In this document: in pieces, positions 17,243 through 26,320 of the stretch
Numbering within the stretch: the stretch's first letter is position 1
How the letters are laid out: each line of letters opens with the position of its first letter
Assembly (NCBI RefSeq): GCF_036323495.1
Contig: NZ_AP028947.1
Location: 186,001-250,000 of the forward strand
Source of the DNA: Limnobacter thiooxidans
GTDB lineage: Bacteria > Pseudomonadota > Gammaproteobacteria > Burkholderiales > Burkholderiaceae_B
DNA: 64,000 bases
Reading direction: 5' to 3'
Program-made: the position numbers and the translations under genes
The notes under the pieces: model-generated
The model's database searches: none
Told to the model about the DNA's origin: nothing
The model's input: only the letters and a program-made list of their open reading frames with translations

Positions 17243-17402
17243 TTCCAATCGCGTCGCCATTCAAGAAAACCTGCCCGTTTGAATTCACCCGCAACGTTCG
17301 ACCTCTGGTCGACACCTTCCTCGGCCTTCCCTTTTGCCGAGGAAGGTGAGTCAGGGTGAGTTTCAAAAAGGGATCAGCAGGTTTTCAGGCGAATGATTGG
17401 AA
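17243..17402. repeat. Long imperfect palindrome E2 (about 160 bases), related to E1
   Basis: Nested pairs are TTCCAATC 17243-17250 with 17395-17402, TCGCC 17254-17258 with 17388-17392, GAAAACCTGC 17265-17274 with 17377-17386, TTTGAA 17278-17283 with 17362-17367, and CACCC 17286-17290 with 17354-17358. The tip has two hairpins: TCGACC 17298-17303 with 17307-17312, and ACCTTCCTCGG 17314-17324 with 17337-17347. E2 shares GTTTG(A/C)ATTCACCC (17277-17290) with E1 (17017-17030), so both belong to one element family. Confidence 0.8.
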
Positions 17403-17459
17403 TTCGCGCCGAGTGGGCTTAACTCTCTGGCAGGCGATTGGAATTCGCACCGAACGGGC
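17386..17459. repeat. Short direct repeat next to E2
   Basis: GATTGGAATTCGCGCCGA (from 17395) is repeated as GATTGGAATTCGCACCGA (from 17436), a 41-base period, each followed by a GGGC and preceded by CAGGCG. The second copy abuts the end of trmL. Confidence 0.6.
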
Positions 17460-17462
17460 CGT

Positions 17463-17933
17463 TCAGCTGCCGCCCGCAAATCCGAGTTGTCGCCATGCCT
17501 CATACACCGAAACTGCCACCGAATTGGACAGGTTCAGCGACCTGCTCTCCGCCCGCATGGGCAGCCGTAGCCAGTTCTCGCTGGCAAACCAGTTGCGCAC
17601 ATCTTCGGATAACCCACGCGTTTCACTGCCAAACATCAGGTAATCGCCGGTCTTGAATTGCACATCAAAGGGTGATCGCGTGCCTTTCGTGGTCATTGCA
17701 AAGCAACGGCTCGGTTCAGGTTGGCAGGTGTCCAGAAAAGCTTGCCAACTGGCATGCACCTTCATGTTGGCGAACTCGTGGTAATCCAGCCCGGCACGGC
17801 GCATTCTGGCGTCTTCCAGCGGAAAGCCCAAAGGTTCGATCAGGTGCAGTTGTGCGCCCGTGTTGGCACACAAACGAATAATGTTGCCCGTATTGGGCGG
17901 AATCTCTGGTTCAACCAACACGACGTGAATCAT
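17463..17933 (-). CDS. trmL: tRNA (cytidine(34)-2'-O)-methyltransferase TrmL
   Basis: This is a 156-residue SPOUT methyltransferase. The family motifs [34 protein letters not shown] and [20 protein letters not shown] are present and form the knotted AdoMet site. TrmL methylates the wobble ribose of certain leucine tRNAs. The ATG at 17933 overlaps the comF stop as ATGA; a TTG five codons earlier is less likely. Confidence 0.95.
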   Translation of the reverse strand: MIHVVLVEPEIPPNTGNIIRLCANTGAQLHLIEPLGFPLEDARMRRAGLDYHEFANMKVHASWQAFLDTCQPEPSRCFAMTTKGTRSPFDVQFKTGDYLMFGSETRGLSEDVRNWFASENWLRLPMRAESRSLNLSNSVAVSVYEAWRQLGFAGGS

Positions 17934-18703
17934 TCCGGGGTCCTGCAAACTGCCATAAGTACAATCGAATCGGCGCCTGCTTTTTCAAGCGCCGCCACGC
18001 AACTTTGAAGTGTGGCGCCTGTGGTTATCACATCGTCCACCAAACCAATCCTGGTATTTGAAGGCATTGGGCGTGTGGTCTGAAACGCGCCAAGCAGGTT
18101 CTGAAGGCGGGCCTCCCTGCCCAGCTCCGCCTGTGCACTTGCCTCACTGGTTTTAATCAGCCAGTCTGTGTAAACGGGGCGTTTCAGTACCCGACCAGCA
18201 TGTCTGGCAATCAAAGCGGCTTGATTATATCCCCGCTGTTTCAATTTGGTATTGCTGCAAGGCACAGGAATCAGCAGGTCGGGGAGCAAGTGGGTCGTCT
18301 CTTGTGTTTTAAGACCCAGCCAATGTCCAAGAAACTTAGCCATTCCATGTGCCTTGCCGTATTTCAGGCGGGTGATCCACTGGTCGAAAGGGGCACTGTA
18401 ATCACAGCAAATCACGCAATCAAGCTTGTTTTCCGGCCTGGTAGCAAGCAAAGGCCTGCAGTGGCGGCAGTGTGTCCAGCCAAACGCCTGCGGTCTTGGA
18501 CCCAGCATCAAGCCGCACCGCTTGCAACGCACCTTGGGCATCTCCAGTAAAAGCGACAGGCACGACCGGCACAGAAAGTCGTTCAATCCGCCTGTCCGCA
18601 ATCCGCCTTGAATACCTCCCTGGCAGGATGCGCAGCGGCGGGGCATGGCGGTGTCGCTCACAAGCCGGCAAGTTCTATACAATGTTTCGTACACCGGCTT
18701 CAT
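17930..18703 (-). CDS. comF: ComF/GntX-family phosphoribosyltransferase-like protein
   Basis: This is about 257 residues. Two N-terminal zinc-finger-like pairs (CASC with CRSC, and CKRC with CRHC) precede a type I phosphoribosyltransferase domain with [20 protein letters not shown] and the PRPP loop [13 protein letters not shown]. ComF proteins are needed for DNA uptake in naturally competent bacteria, while GntX relatives aid gluconate or iron-sulfur functions. ATG 18703 is only 19 bases from the divergent gene; ATG 18646 is an alternative. Confidence 0.88.
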   Translation of the reverse strand: MKPVYETLYRTCRLVSDTAMPRRCASCQGGIQGGLRTGGLNDFLCRSCLSLLLEMPKVRCKRCGLMLGPRPQAFGWTHCRHCRPLLATRPENKLDCVICCDYSAPFDQWITRLKYGKAHGMAKFLGHWLGLKTQETTHLLPDLLIPVPCSNTKLKQRGYNQAALIARHAGRVLKRPVYTDWLIKTSEASAQAELGREARLQNLLGAFQTTRPMPSNTRIGLVDDVITTGATLQSCVAALEKAGADSIVLMAVCRTPE

Positions 18704-18722
18704 TAAAAGACCTTTGACCACA

Positions 18723-19637
18723 ATGTCCTCGCAGTTCTGGAAATACACTCGCTCAAATGCCGCCCTGTCCCGTCAATGGGCAAAACGTGTTCAGGCACCC
18801 TTGCCTTTCATTCTTGAAGAGGTCAACAGGCGCATGGTGAACCGCGCCCAGATCATGCGCCCGGTCGAGGGAGGCGTAGTGCACCAAGGTTGGTTACACC
18901 CTGCTGCACTGGCCAGTGTAAAAGCCTTGTTCGGCGGGCGTGAACTTGCCGTGTTCGCGCCCAGCGCCATCGAATTGCCTGCAGCACCGATGGACAAGGC
19001 GGCTGAGTCTTTCCTGTCAAAACTATGGCCGGGCCGTGCTTCTGTAGCAAAGGCCGCAAGTGCCCGCGAACTGCCGCTTGGTGCCAACCTCCCGCTTGCC
19101 GATGAAAGCCAGGCAATGGTTTGGTCGCCCCTTTGGTTGCATGGACTTGAAGATCCTGCCCACCAAATGGCCGATTGGCTTCGGGTGTTGAAACCCGAGG
19201 GTGGGGTGTTCTTCACCTGCTTTGGGCCGGATACCGCCAAAGAATTGCACGGCTTTGCCAAATGCCTGAGTGAAAGCATTCCTGATTTTGCGGACATGCA
19301 CGACATTGGCGATCTGATGAGCAAGCAGGGTTTTTCCGACCCGGTCATGGAAATGGAAAAATTGACCTTGACTTACAGTACGCCAGAAGCTTTGTTGCAG
19401 GACTGGCGTGCCTTTTCAGGCAATTTTCTGGCAGGGCGGGGCAAGGGCTTGGTGTCTACTGGCCGATACCAACAAGCGATTCAAACATTGAGGGCATTGA
19501 AGTCTCCGGAGAGCGGGCGAATTCCCCTGACGCTTGAATTGGTCTATGGGCATGCCTGGAAAGTAAAACGGAAACCAAAAATCGATGTCACAAGCGTGAA
19601 AATATCGGACATCAAGGGGCGAAAGGCGTCAAAATAG
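18723..19637 (+). CDS. BioC-like methyltransferase-fold protein, degenerate
   Basis: This is a 304-residue protein that lies head-to-head with comF, where many betaproteobacteria carry a BioC-type methyltransferase. The C-terminal half fits that family (WSPLWLHGLEDPAHQMADWL, LKPEGGVFFTCFGPDTAKEL, LMSKQGFSDPVMEMEKLTLT). The N-terminal AdoMet-binding motif with its GxGxG loop is not present; the equivalent stretch reads ALFGGRELAVFAPSAIELP. It may therefore not bind AdoMet in the usual way. The true biotin function is uncertain. Confidence 0.7.
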   Translation: MSSQFWKYTRSNAALSRQWAKRVQAPLPFILEEVNRRMVNRAQIMRPVEGGVVHQGWLHPAALASVKALFGGRELAVFAPSAIELPAAPMDKAAESFLSKLWPGRASVAKAASARELPLGANLPLADESQAMVWSPLWLHGLEDPAHQMADWLRVLKPEGGVFFTCFGPDTAKELHGFAKCLSESIPDFADMHDIGDLMSKQGFSDPVMEMEKLTLTYSTPEALLQDWRAFSGNFLAGRGKGLVSTGRYQQAIQTLRALKSPESGRIPLTLELVYGHAWKVKRKPKIDVTSVKISDIKGRKASK

Positions 19638-19721
19638 GTTTAGAAAAGCAGGCGTTTTTAAATGTAGCCCATTGTTTTCAACTTATTTAACGGAAAACAG
19701 GCAGGGAATGCATTTGCGATA

Positions 19722-19751
19722 TTGCTTGCCAGAAGGCCTTAAGCCTATAAT
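19722..19751 (+). promoter_or_regulatory. Sigma-70-type promoter of the DUF2244/cox cluster
   Basis: TTGCTT at 19722-19727 and a perfect TATAAT at 19746-19751 are separated by 18 bases. They lie 66 bases before the DUF2244 start. Confidence 0.65.
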
Positions 19752-19816
19752 TCGAAGGTTTTTATGCACTCTCCAAGAAGTGCGTCGGGTCTGAATGACT
19801 GCTCTCTGAGAGGTAA

Positions 19817-20320
19817 ATGGGCATGATTCCAGGAAATTCAAGTCAGGTAGTCGCACCAGACAACGTGCCGCAAAGCAGTCAATGGGTATTTCGGCGAAAT
19901 TGTTCGCTTACCCCCAAACAGCTTTTGCAATGGTATTTAAGTTTGTGTGCCCTTACGTTGATTGTGGCCACCGGGTTTTTACTCGCCGGTTTCTGGATCG
20001 TGTTGCCGTTTGCGGGCTTGGAGTTGTTGTTGGTGGGAACGGCATTTGTGGTTTATGCAAGGCATGCAGCGGACTACGAAATGATCGAATTGCAGCGCGA
20101 TCAGCTTTTGCTGGTCATGTCTGACGGCACCAAATTGACCCAGCTCAAATGGTCACCCCAATGGGCCAAGTTGAGTTACAACGGAAAATATAAAGCGCCA
20201 TTGCTGTTCAGTCACAGGGGCCAACAAGTAAAAATAGGCAAATTTATTGCCGAGAAAGACAAGTCAGCGTTGCACCGCGAATTGAAGGCGGCGCTGGCAA
20301 GGGCGGCGTGTCCGGTTTAG
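19817..20320 (+). CDS. DUF2244 integral membrane protein
   Basis: This is a 167-residue protein. Two adjacent transmembrane helices (LLQWYLSLCALTLIVATGFL and WIVLPFAGLELLLVGTAFVV) are followed by a small soluble domain (ELQRDQLLLVMSDGTKLTQL). This layout and its place just upstream of the cytochrome oxidase genes match DUF2244. The ATG at 19817 has GAGAGG a few bases upstream. Its role in oxidase biogenesis is inferred from position only. Confidence 0.85.
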   Translation: MGMIPGNSSQVVAPDNVPQSSQWVFRRNCSLTPKQLLQWYLSLCALTLIVATGFLLAGFWIVLPFAGLELLLVGTAFVVYARHAADYEMIELQRDQLLLVMSDGTKLTQLKWSPQWAKLSYNGKYKAPLLFSHRGQQVKIGKFIAEKDKSALHRELKAALARAACPV

Positions 20321-20367
20321 GCACGTTGCTTCCACCAGTTTGATTTTTTTTGAGATTGAGGATCGCC

Positions 20368-21543
20368 ATGTTGAAGTCGTCCTTGGGTATTCGCAACGTA
20401 GTGGCAACGGCCGCTGCAGTCGCGATGACATCCTTCGGAGGTGCTGCGTTAGCCGAGAATGTTTCTGGGCAACCCTTGCAGTACAACCTCGCCCAGCCGG
20501 TTACCGAAATTGCGAAGCAAATCTATGATTTGCACACGCTGATGCTGGTGATCTGCCTGGTCATTTTCGTTGCCGTGTTCGGTGTGATGTTCTACTCGAT
20601 CTACGCTCACCGAAAGTCAAAGGGTGCAAAGTCCGCTTCTTTCCACGAAAGTGTGAAAGTTGAAATTGCATGGACCATCATTCCTTTCCTCATCGTGATC
20701 GGCATGGCCTTGCCCGCTACCAAAACAGTGGTAGCGATGAAAGACACGTCCAACGCCGACCTGACCATCAAGGCCACCGGTTACCAGTGGAAGTGGGGTT
20801 ATGAATACCTGGCTGGCGAAGGCGAAGGCATTTCATTCCTGTCCACACTTGCTACACCTCGTGACCAGATTGAAGACCACCAAGGTCAGGCTGTTGCGCG
20901 CGGCGAAAACTACCTGATGGAAGTGGACAACCACGTAGTAGTGCCAGTGAACAAGAAAGTTCGCGTGGTGACTACGGCCAATGACGTGATTCACGCCTGG
21001 ATGATCCCCGCCTTCGGCGTGAAACAGGATGCGATCCCTGGTTTCGTGCGCGACACTTGGTTCAAGGCTGAGAAGGAAGGCATCTACCGCGGCCAGTGTG
21101 CTGAGCTTTGTGGTAAAGACCACGCTTACATGCCCATCGTTGTTGAAGTGATGTCCGAAGAAAACTACTCCAAGTGGGTTCAAGCCAAGCTGGACGAAAT
21201 GAAGTCCAAGCAGGACGATCCCACCAAGGAATGGACCAAGGAAGACCTGGTTGCACGTGGTGAACAGGTTTACAACGCCAACTGTGCAGCCTGTCACCAG
21301 GCCACCGGTGCTGGCATTCCTGGTGCTTTCCCCGCATTGGTTGGTGCACCATCAGTAGTTGGTCCACAAGCTGACCAGATCGCCATTTTGCTGAACGGCA
21401 AGGGCGCAGGCATGCCTGCCTGGAAGCAATTGTCCGACGTTGAAATCGGCGCAGTGATTACATACACAAGAAACGCCTGGGCCAACGCTGGTACAGGTAC
21501 AGACCCGGTTGTTCAGCCAAGTGCTGTTACGGCTGCACGTTAA
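20368..21543 (+). CDS. coxB: Cytochrome c oxidase subunit II with fused cytochrome c domain
   Basis: This is a 391-residue protein. It has a signal peptide (ATAAAVAMTSFGGAALA), two transmembrane helices, then a cupredoxin domain with the binuclear CuA site (GQCAELCGKDHAYM). A C-terminal cytochrome c domain follows, with haem-binding CAACH and a distal MPAW. Subunit II accepts electrons from cytochrome c and passes them to subunit I. The ATG at 20368 is preceded by GAGG at proper spacing. Confidence 0.96.
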   Translation: MLKSSLGIRNVVATAAAVAMTSFGGAALAENVSGQPLQYNLAQPVTEIAKQIYDLHTLMLVICLVIFVAVFGVMFYSIYAHRKSKGAKSASFHESVKVEIAWTIIPFLIVIGMALPATKTVVAMKDTSNADLTIKATGYQWKWGYEYLAGEGEGISFLSTLATPRDQIEDHQGQAVARGENYLMEVDNHVVVPVNKKVRVVTTANDVIHAWMIPAFGVKQDAIPGFVRDTWFKAEKEGIYRGQCAELCGKDHAYMPIVVEVMSEENYSKWVQAKLDEMKSKQDDPTKEWTKEDLVARGEQVYNANCAACHQATGAGIPGAFPALVGAPSVVGPQADQIAILLNGKGAGMPAWKQLSDVEIGAVITYTRNAWANAGTGTDPVVQPSAVTAAR

Positions 21544-21562
21544 TATTGCTTAGGAGATTTAC

Positions 21563-23173
21563 ATGAGCACTACCGCGGCAGATTTAGCCCATGGACATGG
21601 CCACGGCCATGATCATGACCACGCACACGACCACCCGCACGGCTGGCGCCGTTGGTTGTATGCGACCAACCACAAAGACATCGGTACGATGTACCTGATT
21701 TTCTCGTTTGTCATGCTGCTGGAAGGCGGCGTGCTGGCCTTGATGTTGCGTGCCGAGCTGTTCTCACCTGGCTTGCAACTGGTTCAGCCTGAGTTCTTCA
21801 ACCAGCTGACCACCATGCATGGTTTGATCATGGTGTTTGGTGCTGTGATGCCGGCATTCGTGGGTTTCGCCAACTGGATGATCCCGTTGCAAATCGGCTG
21901 TTCCGACATGGCGTTTGCCCGCATGAACAACTTCAGCTTCTGGCTGATGGTGCCTGCGGCAATCATCCTGACTGCATCCTTCTTCATGCCTGGTGGTGCA
22001 ACTGCTGCCGGCTGGACGCTGTATGCACCGTTGTCCATTCAGATGGGCCCCGGCATGGATGCCGCCATTTTCGCGATGCACATTCTGGGTGCCTCATCGA
22101 TCATGGGCTCCATCAACATCATCACGACCATCCTGAATATGCGCGCTCCCGGCATGACCATGATGAAAATGCCGATGTTCGCATGGACCTGGTTGATTAC
22201 CGCTTACCTGCTGATCGCCGTAATGCCGGTTTTGGCTGGCGCCATCACCATGGTGTTGACCGATCGCCATTTCGGCACGTCGTTCTTCAACGCCGCAGGC
22301 GGCGGTGACCCCGTGATGTACCAGCACATCTTCTGGTTCTTCGGTCACCCCGAGGTGTACATCATGATCTTGCCGGCCTTCGGCATCATCTCGCACATCG
22401 TTCCAACCTTTGCCCGTAAAACACTGTTTGGTTACAGCTCCATGGTGTACGCCACCGGTTCCATCGCGATCCTGTCGTTCATCGTGTGGGCGCACCACAT
22501 GTTTACAACCGGCATGCCAGTAACAGGCCAGTTGTTCTTCATGTACGCAACCATGTTGATCGCTGTGCCCACGGGCGTGAAAGTGTTCAACTGGCTGGCC
22601 ACCATGTGGCGTGGTTCCATGACGTTCGAGACCCCCATGCTGTTCGCAGTGGGCTTCATTTTCGTGTTCACCATGGGTGGCTTCACTGGCCTGATCCTGG
22701 CCGTGGCTCCAGTTGACATCCAGTTGCAGGACACCTACTACGTTGTGGCTCACTTCCACTACGTGCTGGTGGCTGGTTCACTGTTTGCATTGTTTGCCGG
22801 TACTTACTACTGGCTGCCAAAATGGTCTGGCCGCATGTACAGCGAAAAGCTTGGCAAGTTGCACTTCTGGTCTTCTTTGATCAGCTTCAACGTGACTTTC
22901 TTCCCCATGCACTTCCTGGGCCTGGCCGGTATGCCACGTCGTTACGCCGACTACGCCACACAGTTCACTGACTTCCACGCCATTGCCACCATCGGTGCCT
23001 TCTGGTTTGGTCTGTCACAGTTGATCTTCCTGTGGTGCGTACTTCGCGCCTGGATGTTCCAGAAAGGTGAAGCTGCTCCAGCCAAGCCTTGGGAAGGTGC
23101 AGAAGGACTGGAATGGACAGTGCCATCACCCGCACCATTCCATACTTTTGAAGAACCGCCACTGGTGAAGTAA
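21563..23173 (+). CDS. ctaD: Cytochrome c oxidase subunit I
   Basis: This is a 536-residue protein with a His-rich N-terminus ([18 protein letters not shown]) and twelve predicted transmembrane helices. The haem-copper ligands are seen in [32 protein letters not shown] (the cross-linked His-Tyr pair), WAHHMFTTG and [12 protein letters not shown]. It is the catalytic core that reduces oxygen and pumps protons. A ribosome-binding site (AGGAG) precedes the ATG. The His-rich leader is longer than in most relatives and might bind metal. Confidence 0.97.
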   Translation: MSTTAADLAHGHGHGHDHDHAHDHPHGWRRWLYATNHKDIGTMYLIFSFVMLLEGGVLALMLRAELFSPGLQLVQPEFFNQLTTMHGLIMVFGAVMPAFVGFANWMIPLQIGCSDMAFARMNNFSFWLMVPAAIILTASFFMPGGATAAGWTLYAPLSIQMGPGMDAAIFAMHILGASSIMGSINIITTILNMRAPGMTMMKMPMFAWTWLITAYLLIAVMPVLAGAITMVLTDRHFGTSFFNAAGGGDPVMYQHIFWFFGHPEVYIMILPAFGIISHIVPTFARKTLFGYSSMVYATGSIAILSFIVWAHHMFTTGMPVTGQLFFMYATMLIAVPTGVKVFNWLATMWRGSMTFETPMLFAVGFIFVFTMGGFTGLILAVAPVDIQLQDTYYVVAHFHYVLVAGSLFALFAGTYYWLPKWSGRMYSEKLGKLHFWSSLISFNVTFFPMHFLGLAGMPRRYADYATQFTDFHAIATIGAFWFGLSQLIFLWCVLRAWMFQKGEAAPAKPWEGAEGLEWTVPSPAPFHTFEEPPLVK

Positions 23174-23221
23174 TTCGCCAAAGTCAAACGCGGGGCCCCC
23201 AGCGGGTGGCCCCCGTTGCGT

Positions 23222-23250
23222 AAAAAGGCTTTGCAGCGGCAAGGCTTTTT
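23222..23250 (+). terminator. Intrinsic terminator or attenuator after ctaD
   Basis: GCTTTGC (23228-23234) pairs with GCAAGGC (23239-23245), with one G-T pair and the loop AGCG. Five T follow. It sits inside the cox cluster, so it may only reduce read-through into the assembly genes. Confidence 0.6.
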
Positions 23251-23283
23251 CACCCAACGAAGATGTACCGTGAGGAATTTATT

Positions 23284-23421
23284 TTGACGCCCGAAGAAGA
23301 AAAGAAAGCCCGGCAAAACAAGCGCACCGGTTTGATTCTGCTCTCTGTGGCGGCAGTATTTTTTCTCGGCATCCTGATCCGCAAGGTCATGGAGCCCAGT
23401 ATTTTGAGTTTGGTGAACTAA
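23284..23421 (+). CDS. Cytochrome oxidase small assembly protein
   Basis: This is a 45-residue protein: a charged N-terminus (TPEEEKKARQNKRTG), one transmembrane helix (LILLSVAAVFFLGILIRKVM) and a short tail. Small single-helix proteins of this kind are found between ctaD and cox11 in many betaproteobacteria. A TTG start at 23284 is chosen because GAGGA lies seven bases upstream; an in-frame ATG at 23263 would give 52 residues but lacks a good site. Confidence 0.72.
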   Translation: MTPEEEKKARQNKRTGLILLSVAAVFFLGILIRKVMEPSILSLVN

Positions 23422-23451
23422 GCAGTGAATTTGCAGTAGAGGCACATCAGC

Positions 23452-24018
23452 ATGGCACAGCAAAGTAGTCGAAAAACAGGGGGCTTGCACAAGCAAATGC
23501 TGGTGCGTCTTTTGGTGATTGTGGTGGCCATGTTTGCATTTGGTTATGCATTGGTACCCATTTACAAAGCCATTTGCGAAATAACCGGTATCAATGTCCT
23601 GACCCCGCAGACCAAGAATGCGGCCGACATTGTGAAGAATACGCAGGTGGACAAAAGCCGAAGCATTGAAGTGATTTTTGATGCGAATGAGCGCGGCAAA
23701 TTCCAGTTCAAGCCTGAAACGAATCGCATGATGGTTCACCCAGGCGAATTGGTGACTGTGAATTACGTGGTGCACAACAACCTGCCCAACGACACGGCAG
23801 GCCAGGCAATACCCAGTTATTTGCCCACCAAGGCGGCTGAACACTTTACCAAGCTCGAATGCTTCTGCTTCAAGCAGCAACCTTTCAAGTCGGGTGAAAC
23901 AAAAGAATTTCCGGTGGTGTTTGTGATCAACCCCAAGTTGCCACAAGACGTACACACCATCACGCTGAGTTATACGTTTTTTGAAGTGGCTGGAGCCACG
24001 GCCATGGTTGCAGAATAA
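23452..24018 (+). CDS. ctaG: Cytochrome c oxidase copper-insertion protein CtaG/Cox11
   Basis: This is a 188-residue protein anchored by one N-terminal helix (MLVRLLVIVVAMFAFGYALV), with a periplasmic immunoglobulin-like domain. The copper-binding motif CFCF is in KLECFCFKQQPFKSGE. It delivers copper to the CuB site of subunit I. Length and motifs are complete. The stop overlaps the next start as TAATG. Confidence 0.95.
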   Translation: MAQQSSRKTGGLHKQMLVRLLVIVVAMFAFGYALVPIYKAICEITGINVLTPQTKNAADIVKNTQVDKSRSIEVIFDANERGKFQFKPETNRMMVHPGELVTVNYVVHNNLPNDTAGQAIPSYLPTKAAEHFTKLECFCFKQQPFKSGETKEFPVVFVINPKLPQDVHTITLSYTFFEVAGATAMVAE

Positions 24019-24248
24019 TGTCAGAAGACATCAAAGAGGCAGCGTCCCGCAAAGCGAGCAAAGCCACTTTCCTGCAAACCCTGTCAGCAGTACTCTGGTC
24101 GTTTTTTGGTGTTCGGAAAGGCTCAAACCATTCCGAAGACATGCAGAAACTGAATCCTGTCCACGTGATCATCGTGGGCTTGCTTGCGGCAGCCGGATTT
24201 GTTTTCGGGTTGCTGCTGTTGGTGAATTATGTGGTGGGTTCCGCTTAA
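24018..24248 (+). CDS. DUF2970 small membrane protein
   Basis: This is a 76-residue protein with one C-terminal transmembrane helix (VIIVGLLAAAGFVFGLLLLV) and the conserved segment LQTLSAVLWSFFGVRKGSNH. This matches DUF2970, which is regularly found between cox11 and cox3 in Burkholderiales. The start overlaps the ctaG stop, indicating coupled translation. Its function is unknown. Confidence 0.85.
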   Translation: MSEDIKEAASRKASKATFLQTLSAVLWSFFGVRKGSNHSEDMQKLNPVHVIIVGLLAAAGFVFGLLLLVNYVVGSA

Positions 24249-24311
24249 GCCGTTCGGAATCCCTTGTTGCAGTATCGAAGCATCTAAATTAAAGAGATAG
24301 GAGAAACAACC

Positions 24312-25166
24312 ATGCGTGCGAATGCACCGTATTACTTTGTGCCGGGCTTGTCCCAATGGCCCGTGCTTGGCTCAGTGGCCATGTTCTTCTTCATACTGGG
24401 CATGTCCCAGTGGGTCAATGGCGGTCAGGCCGGTCCTTATCTGTTCGCGCTTAGCATGGGTATCCTGATTTACGTGCTGACCGGTTGGTTCAAGCATGTG
24501 GTAGGTGAATCTCAAAGTGGTCAGTACAGCGCCCGTGTGGACGTGTCTTTCCGCTGGTCAATGGGATGGTTCATTTTCTCGGAAGTGATGTTTTTCGCAG
24601 CGTTTTTCGGCGCGCTGTTCTATGCACGTCAAATCGCAATGCCTTGGCTTGGCGACATCGACAACAAAGCATTCTTGTGGCCCGACTTTACTGCCAACTG
24701 GCCCAACACTGGTCCTGCGGGCACTGTGGATGCATTCCAGACCATGGGCCCATGGCCAATTCCCACAATCAACACTGCATTGTTGCTGACTTCAGGCTTG
24801 ACGCTGACTTGGGCGCACCATGCCCTAATCGCCAACAAGCGCTCACAGTTGATCTGGGGCTTGGGCCTGACCGTGTTGCTTGGCGCAGTGTTCATGGGTT
24901 TCCAGGTGTATGAATACATCCACGCTTACCGTGACCTGAACCTGAAAATGACCTCCGGAATTTTCGGATCCACCTTCTTCATGCTGACCGGTTTCCACGG
25001 CTTCCACGTGACCATCGGTGCGATCATTCTGTTCTTCATCATGATCCGCTGCATCAAGGGCCACTTCACACCGGAAAGCCATTTTGCGTTTGAAGCGGCC
25101 GCCTGGTACTGGCACTTCGTGGACGTGGTGTGGTTGGGCTTGTACGTGATTGTTTACTGGCTGTAA
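24312..25166 (+). CDS. ctaE: Cytochrome c oxidase subunit III
   Basis: This is a 284-residue protein with seven predicted transmembrane helices. Family signatures include WFKHVVGESQSGQYSARVDV, MGWFIFSEVMFFAAFFGALF and the C-terminal AAAWYWHFVDVVWLGLYVIV. Subunit III stabilises the catalytic core. A strong AGGAG precedes the ATG. Confidence 0.96.
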   Translation: MRANAPYYFVPGLSQWPVLGSVAMFFFILGMSQWVNGGQAGPYLFALSMGILIYVLTGWFKHVVGESQSGQYSARVDVSFRWSMGWFIFSEVMFFAAFFGALFYARQIAMPWLGDIDNKAFLWPDFTANWPNTGPAGTVDAFQTMGPWPIPTINTALLLTSGLTLTWAHHALIANKRSQLIWGLGLTVLLGAVFMGFQVYEYIHAYRDLNLKMTSGIFGSTFFMLTGFHGFHVTIGAIILFFIMIRCIKGHFTPESHFAFEAAAWYWHFVDVVWLGLYVIVYWL

Positions 25167-25190
25167 TCAAGCCAGGCTGGCAATACTTGA

Positions 25191-25224
25191 AAAAGCCACT
25201 GGAACACTCCGGTGGCTTTTTTTT
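25191..25224. terminator. Bidirectional intrinsic terminator after ctaE
   Basis: AAAAGCCACTGG (25191-25202) pairs with CCGGTGGC plus T8 (25209-25224) around AACACT. It lies between convergent gene ends and has A-runs and T-runs on both sides, so it can serve both strands. Confidence 0.85.
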
Positions 25225-25235
25225 GAATTCCGAAG

Positions 25236-25436
25236 TTACCGGATTCCTGTGGATTCAATCCATCCCATGTAGTAGGAAAAGAGGATGAGAAGAAACAGTG
25301 CAATAGACAAACCAATACGCATGGTCAGTGCGTTGACAGTGCGACTCGATTTGCTTTTGTCTTTCATCAGAAAGAAAAACGCAGAACCAAGGCTTGCCAG
25401 AATGCCTAAAAAAGCCAAGCCAATAATCAACTTCAT
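25236..25436 (-). CDS. DUF2909 twin-transmembrane protein
   Basis: This is a 66-residue protein made of two transmembrane helices (IIGLAFLGILASLGSAFFFL and GLSIALFLLILFSYYMGW) joined by a basic loop (KDKSKSSRTVNALTMR). This is the DUF2909 twin-helix pattern, and the gene sits opposite the cox genes in many relatives. Function is unknown but location points to oxidase assembly. Confidence 0.82.
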   Translation of the reverse strand: MKLIIGLAFLGILASLGSAFFFLMKDKSKSSRTVNALTMRIGLSIALFLLILFSYYMGWIESTGIR

Positions 25437-25489
25437 GGTAAATGCCCTTCAAAAACCAACCGTGAACAACACACAAGCTGAAGTATGTC

Positions 25490-26320
25490 ATGGTTAAAGC
25501 AGTGAATTCACCGGGAAAGACAAAGCTCGTGCTCACCCTGTTGCTAGGGGGCGTGTTCGTTTGGCTGACATTCAGTTTGGGTCAATGGCAAACCGGTAGG
25601 GCCGCGGAAAAGCAGACGCTGTTTGACGCACAGGCTCGTGCCTTGGCTGCTTCGCCAATTTCTCCAGGTAACGCACAGATTGACTTGGACAATTTGTCCT
25701 ACCGCAAAATCGAACTTCAAGGTCGATTTGATGCCAAAGCCCTGATATACATAGACAACCGTCAAGTCAACGGACGGCCCGCGGTGCAGGTGGTGCAGGG
25801 GTTCCGGCCCGAAGGCGCAAGCTTTTTGATTCCGGTGGATCGGGGCCTGCTGTTGCGCAATCCGGCAGATCCGCGGCGCGCACCAGTGATGCCTGATGAC
25901 GCAACTGTTTCCGATGAGCAGGTCACCGGTTTGAAAGGCACCATTTTGCCGCGGTTTGCCCAGTCAGCTGAACTTCGTGGCGTGCTGCTGGGCGCTGCAG
26001 ACAGTATTTACAAGGAAGAGCAGAACGGTTTTCAGGTGTGGTCCAACTTCAGTGCAGAGGAGTTTGAAAAGCACCTGGGCCAACCCGTCAGCAATTTTGT
26101 AGTGACCTTGCAGCCGGTGGCGCAGACCAGCGACAGCCAGGATGAAGCACCATTTGAAACCCGCAAGGTGAATGGTTTTTACCATGTTGCGGTACCGCTG
26201 CAGGAACAGGTGGCCAAACACAAGGGCTATGCCTTTCAGTGGTTTACCATGTCAGCCGTGTTGGTTTTGTTGACACTGTTTTTTGTATACCGAGAGTTTT
26301 ACAAGGGAAATAAGCCATGA
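25490..26320 (+). CDS. SURF1-family cytochrome oxidase assembly protein
   Basis: This is a 276-residue protein with one helix at each end (LVLTLLLGGVFVWLTFSLGQ and WFTMSAVLVLLTLFFVYREF) flanking a periplasmic domain. The SURF1 signatures LGQWQTGRAAEK, YRKIELQGRFDAK and GYAFQWFTMS are present. SURF1 assists haem a insertion into subunit I. The stop overlaps the next start by four bases. Confidence 0.93.
   Translation: MVKAVNSPGKTKLVLTLLLGGVFVWLTFSLGQWQTGRAAEKQTLFDAQARALAASPISPGNAQIDLDNLSYRKIELQGRFDAKALIYIDNRQVNGRPAVQVVQGFRPEGASFLIPVDRGLLLRNPADPRRAPVMPDDATVSDEQVTGLKGTILPRFAQSAELRGVLLGAADSIYKEEQNGFQVWSNFSAEEFEKHLGQPVSNFVVTLQPVAQTSDSQDEAPFETRKVNGFYHVAVPLQEQVAKHKGYAFQWFTMSAVLVLLTLFFVYREFYKGNKP

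Noticed and set aside
16931..17459. Palindromes considered as integron attC sites, because GCTTAAC (an RYYYAAC-type core) occurs twice.
   Set aside because: No matching GTTRRRY core lies at the other end at attC spacing, and there is no integrase or cassette array.
22094..22759. Long His-rich minus-strand open frame opposite ctaD.
   Set aside because: It is a mirror of the strongly coding subunit I gene, with no ribosome-binding site or recognisable domain.
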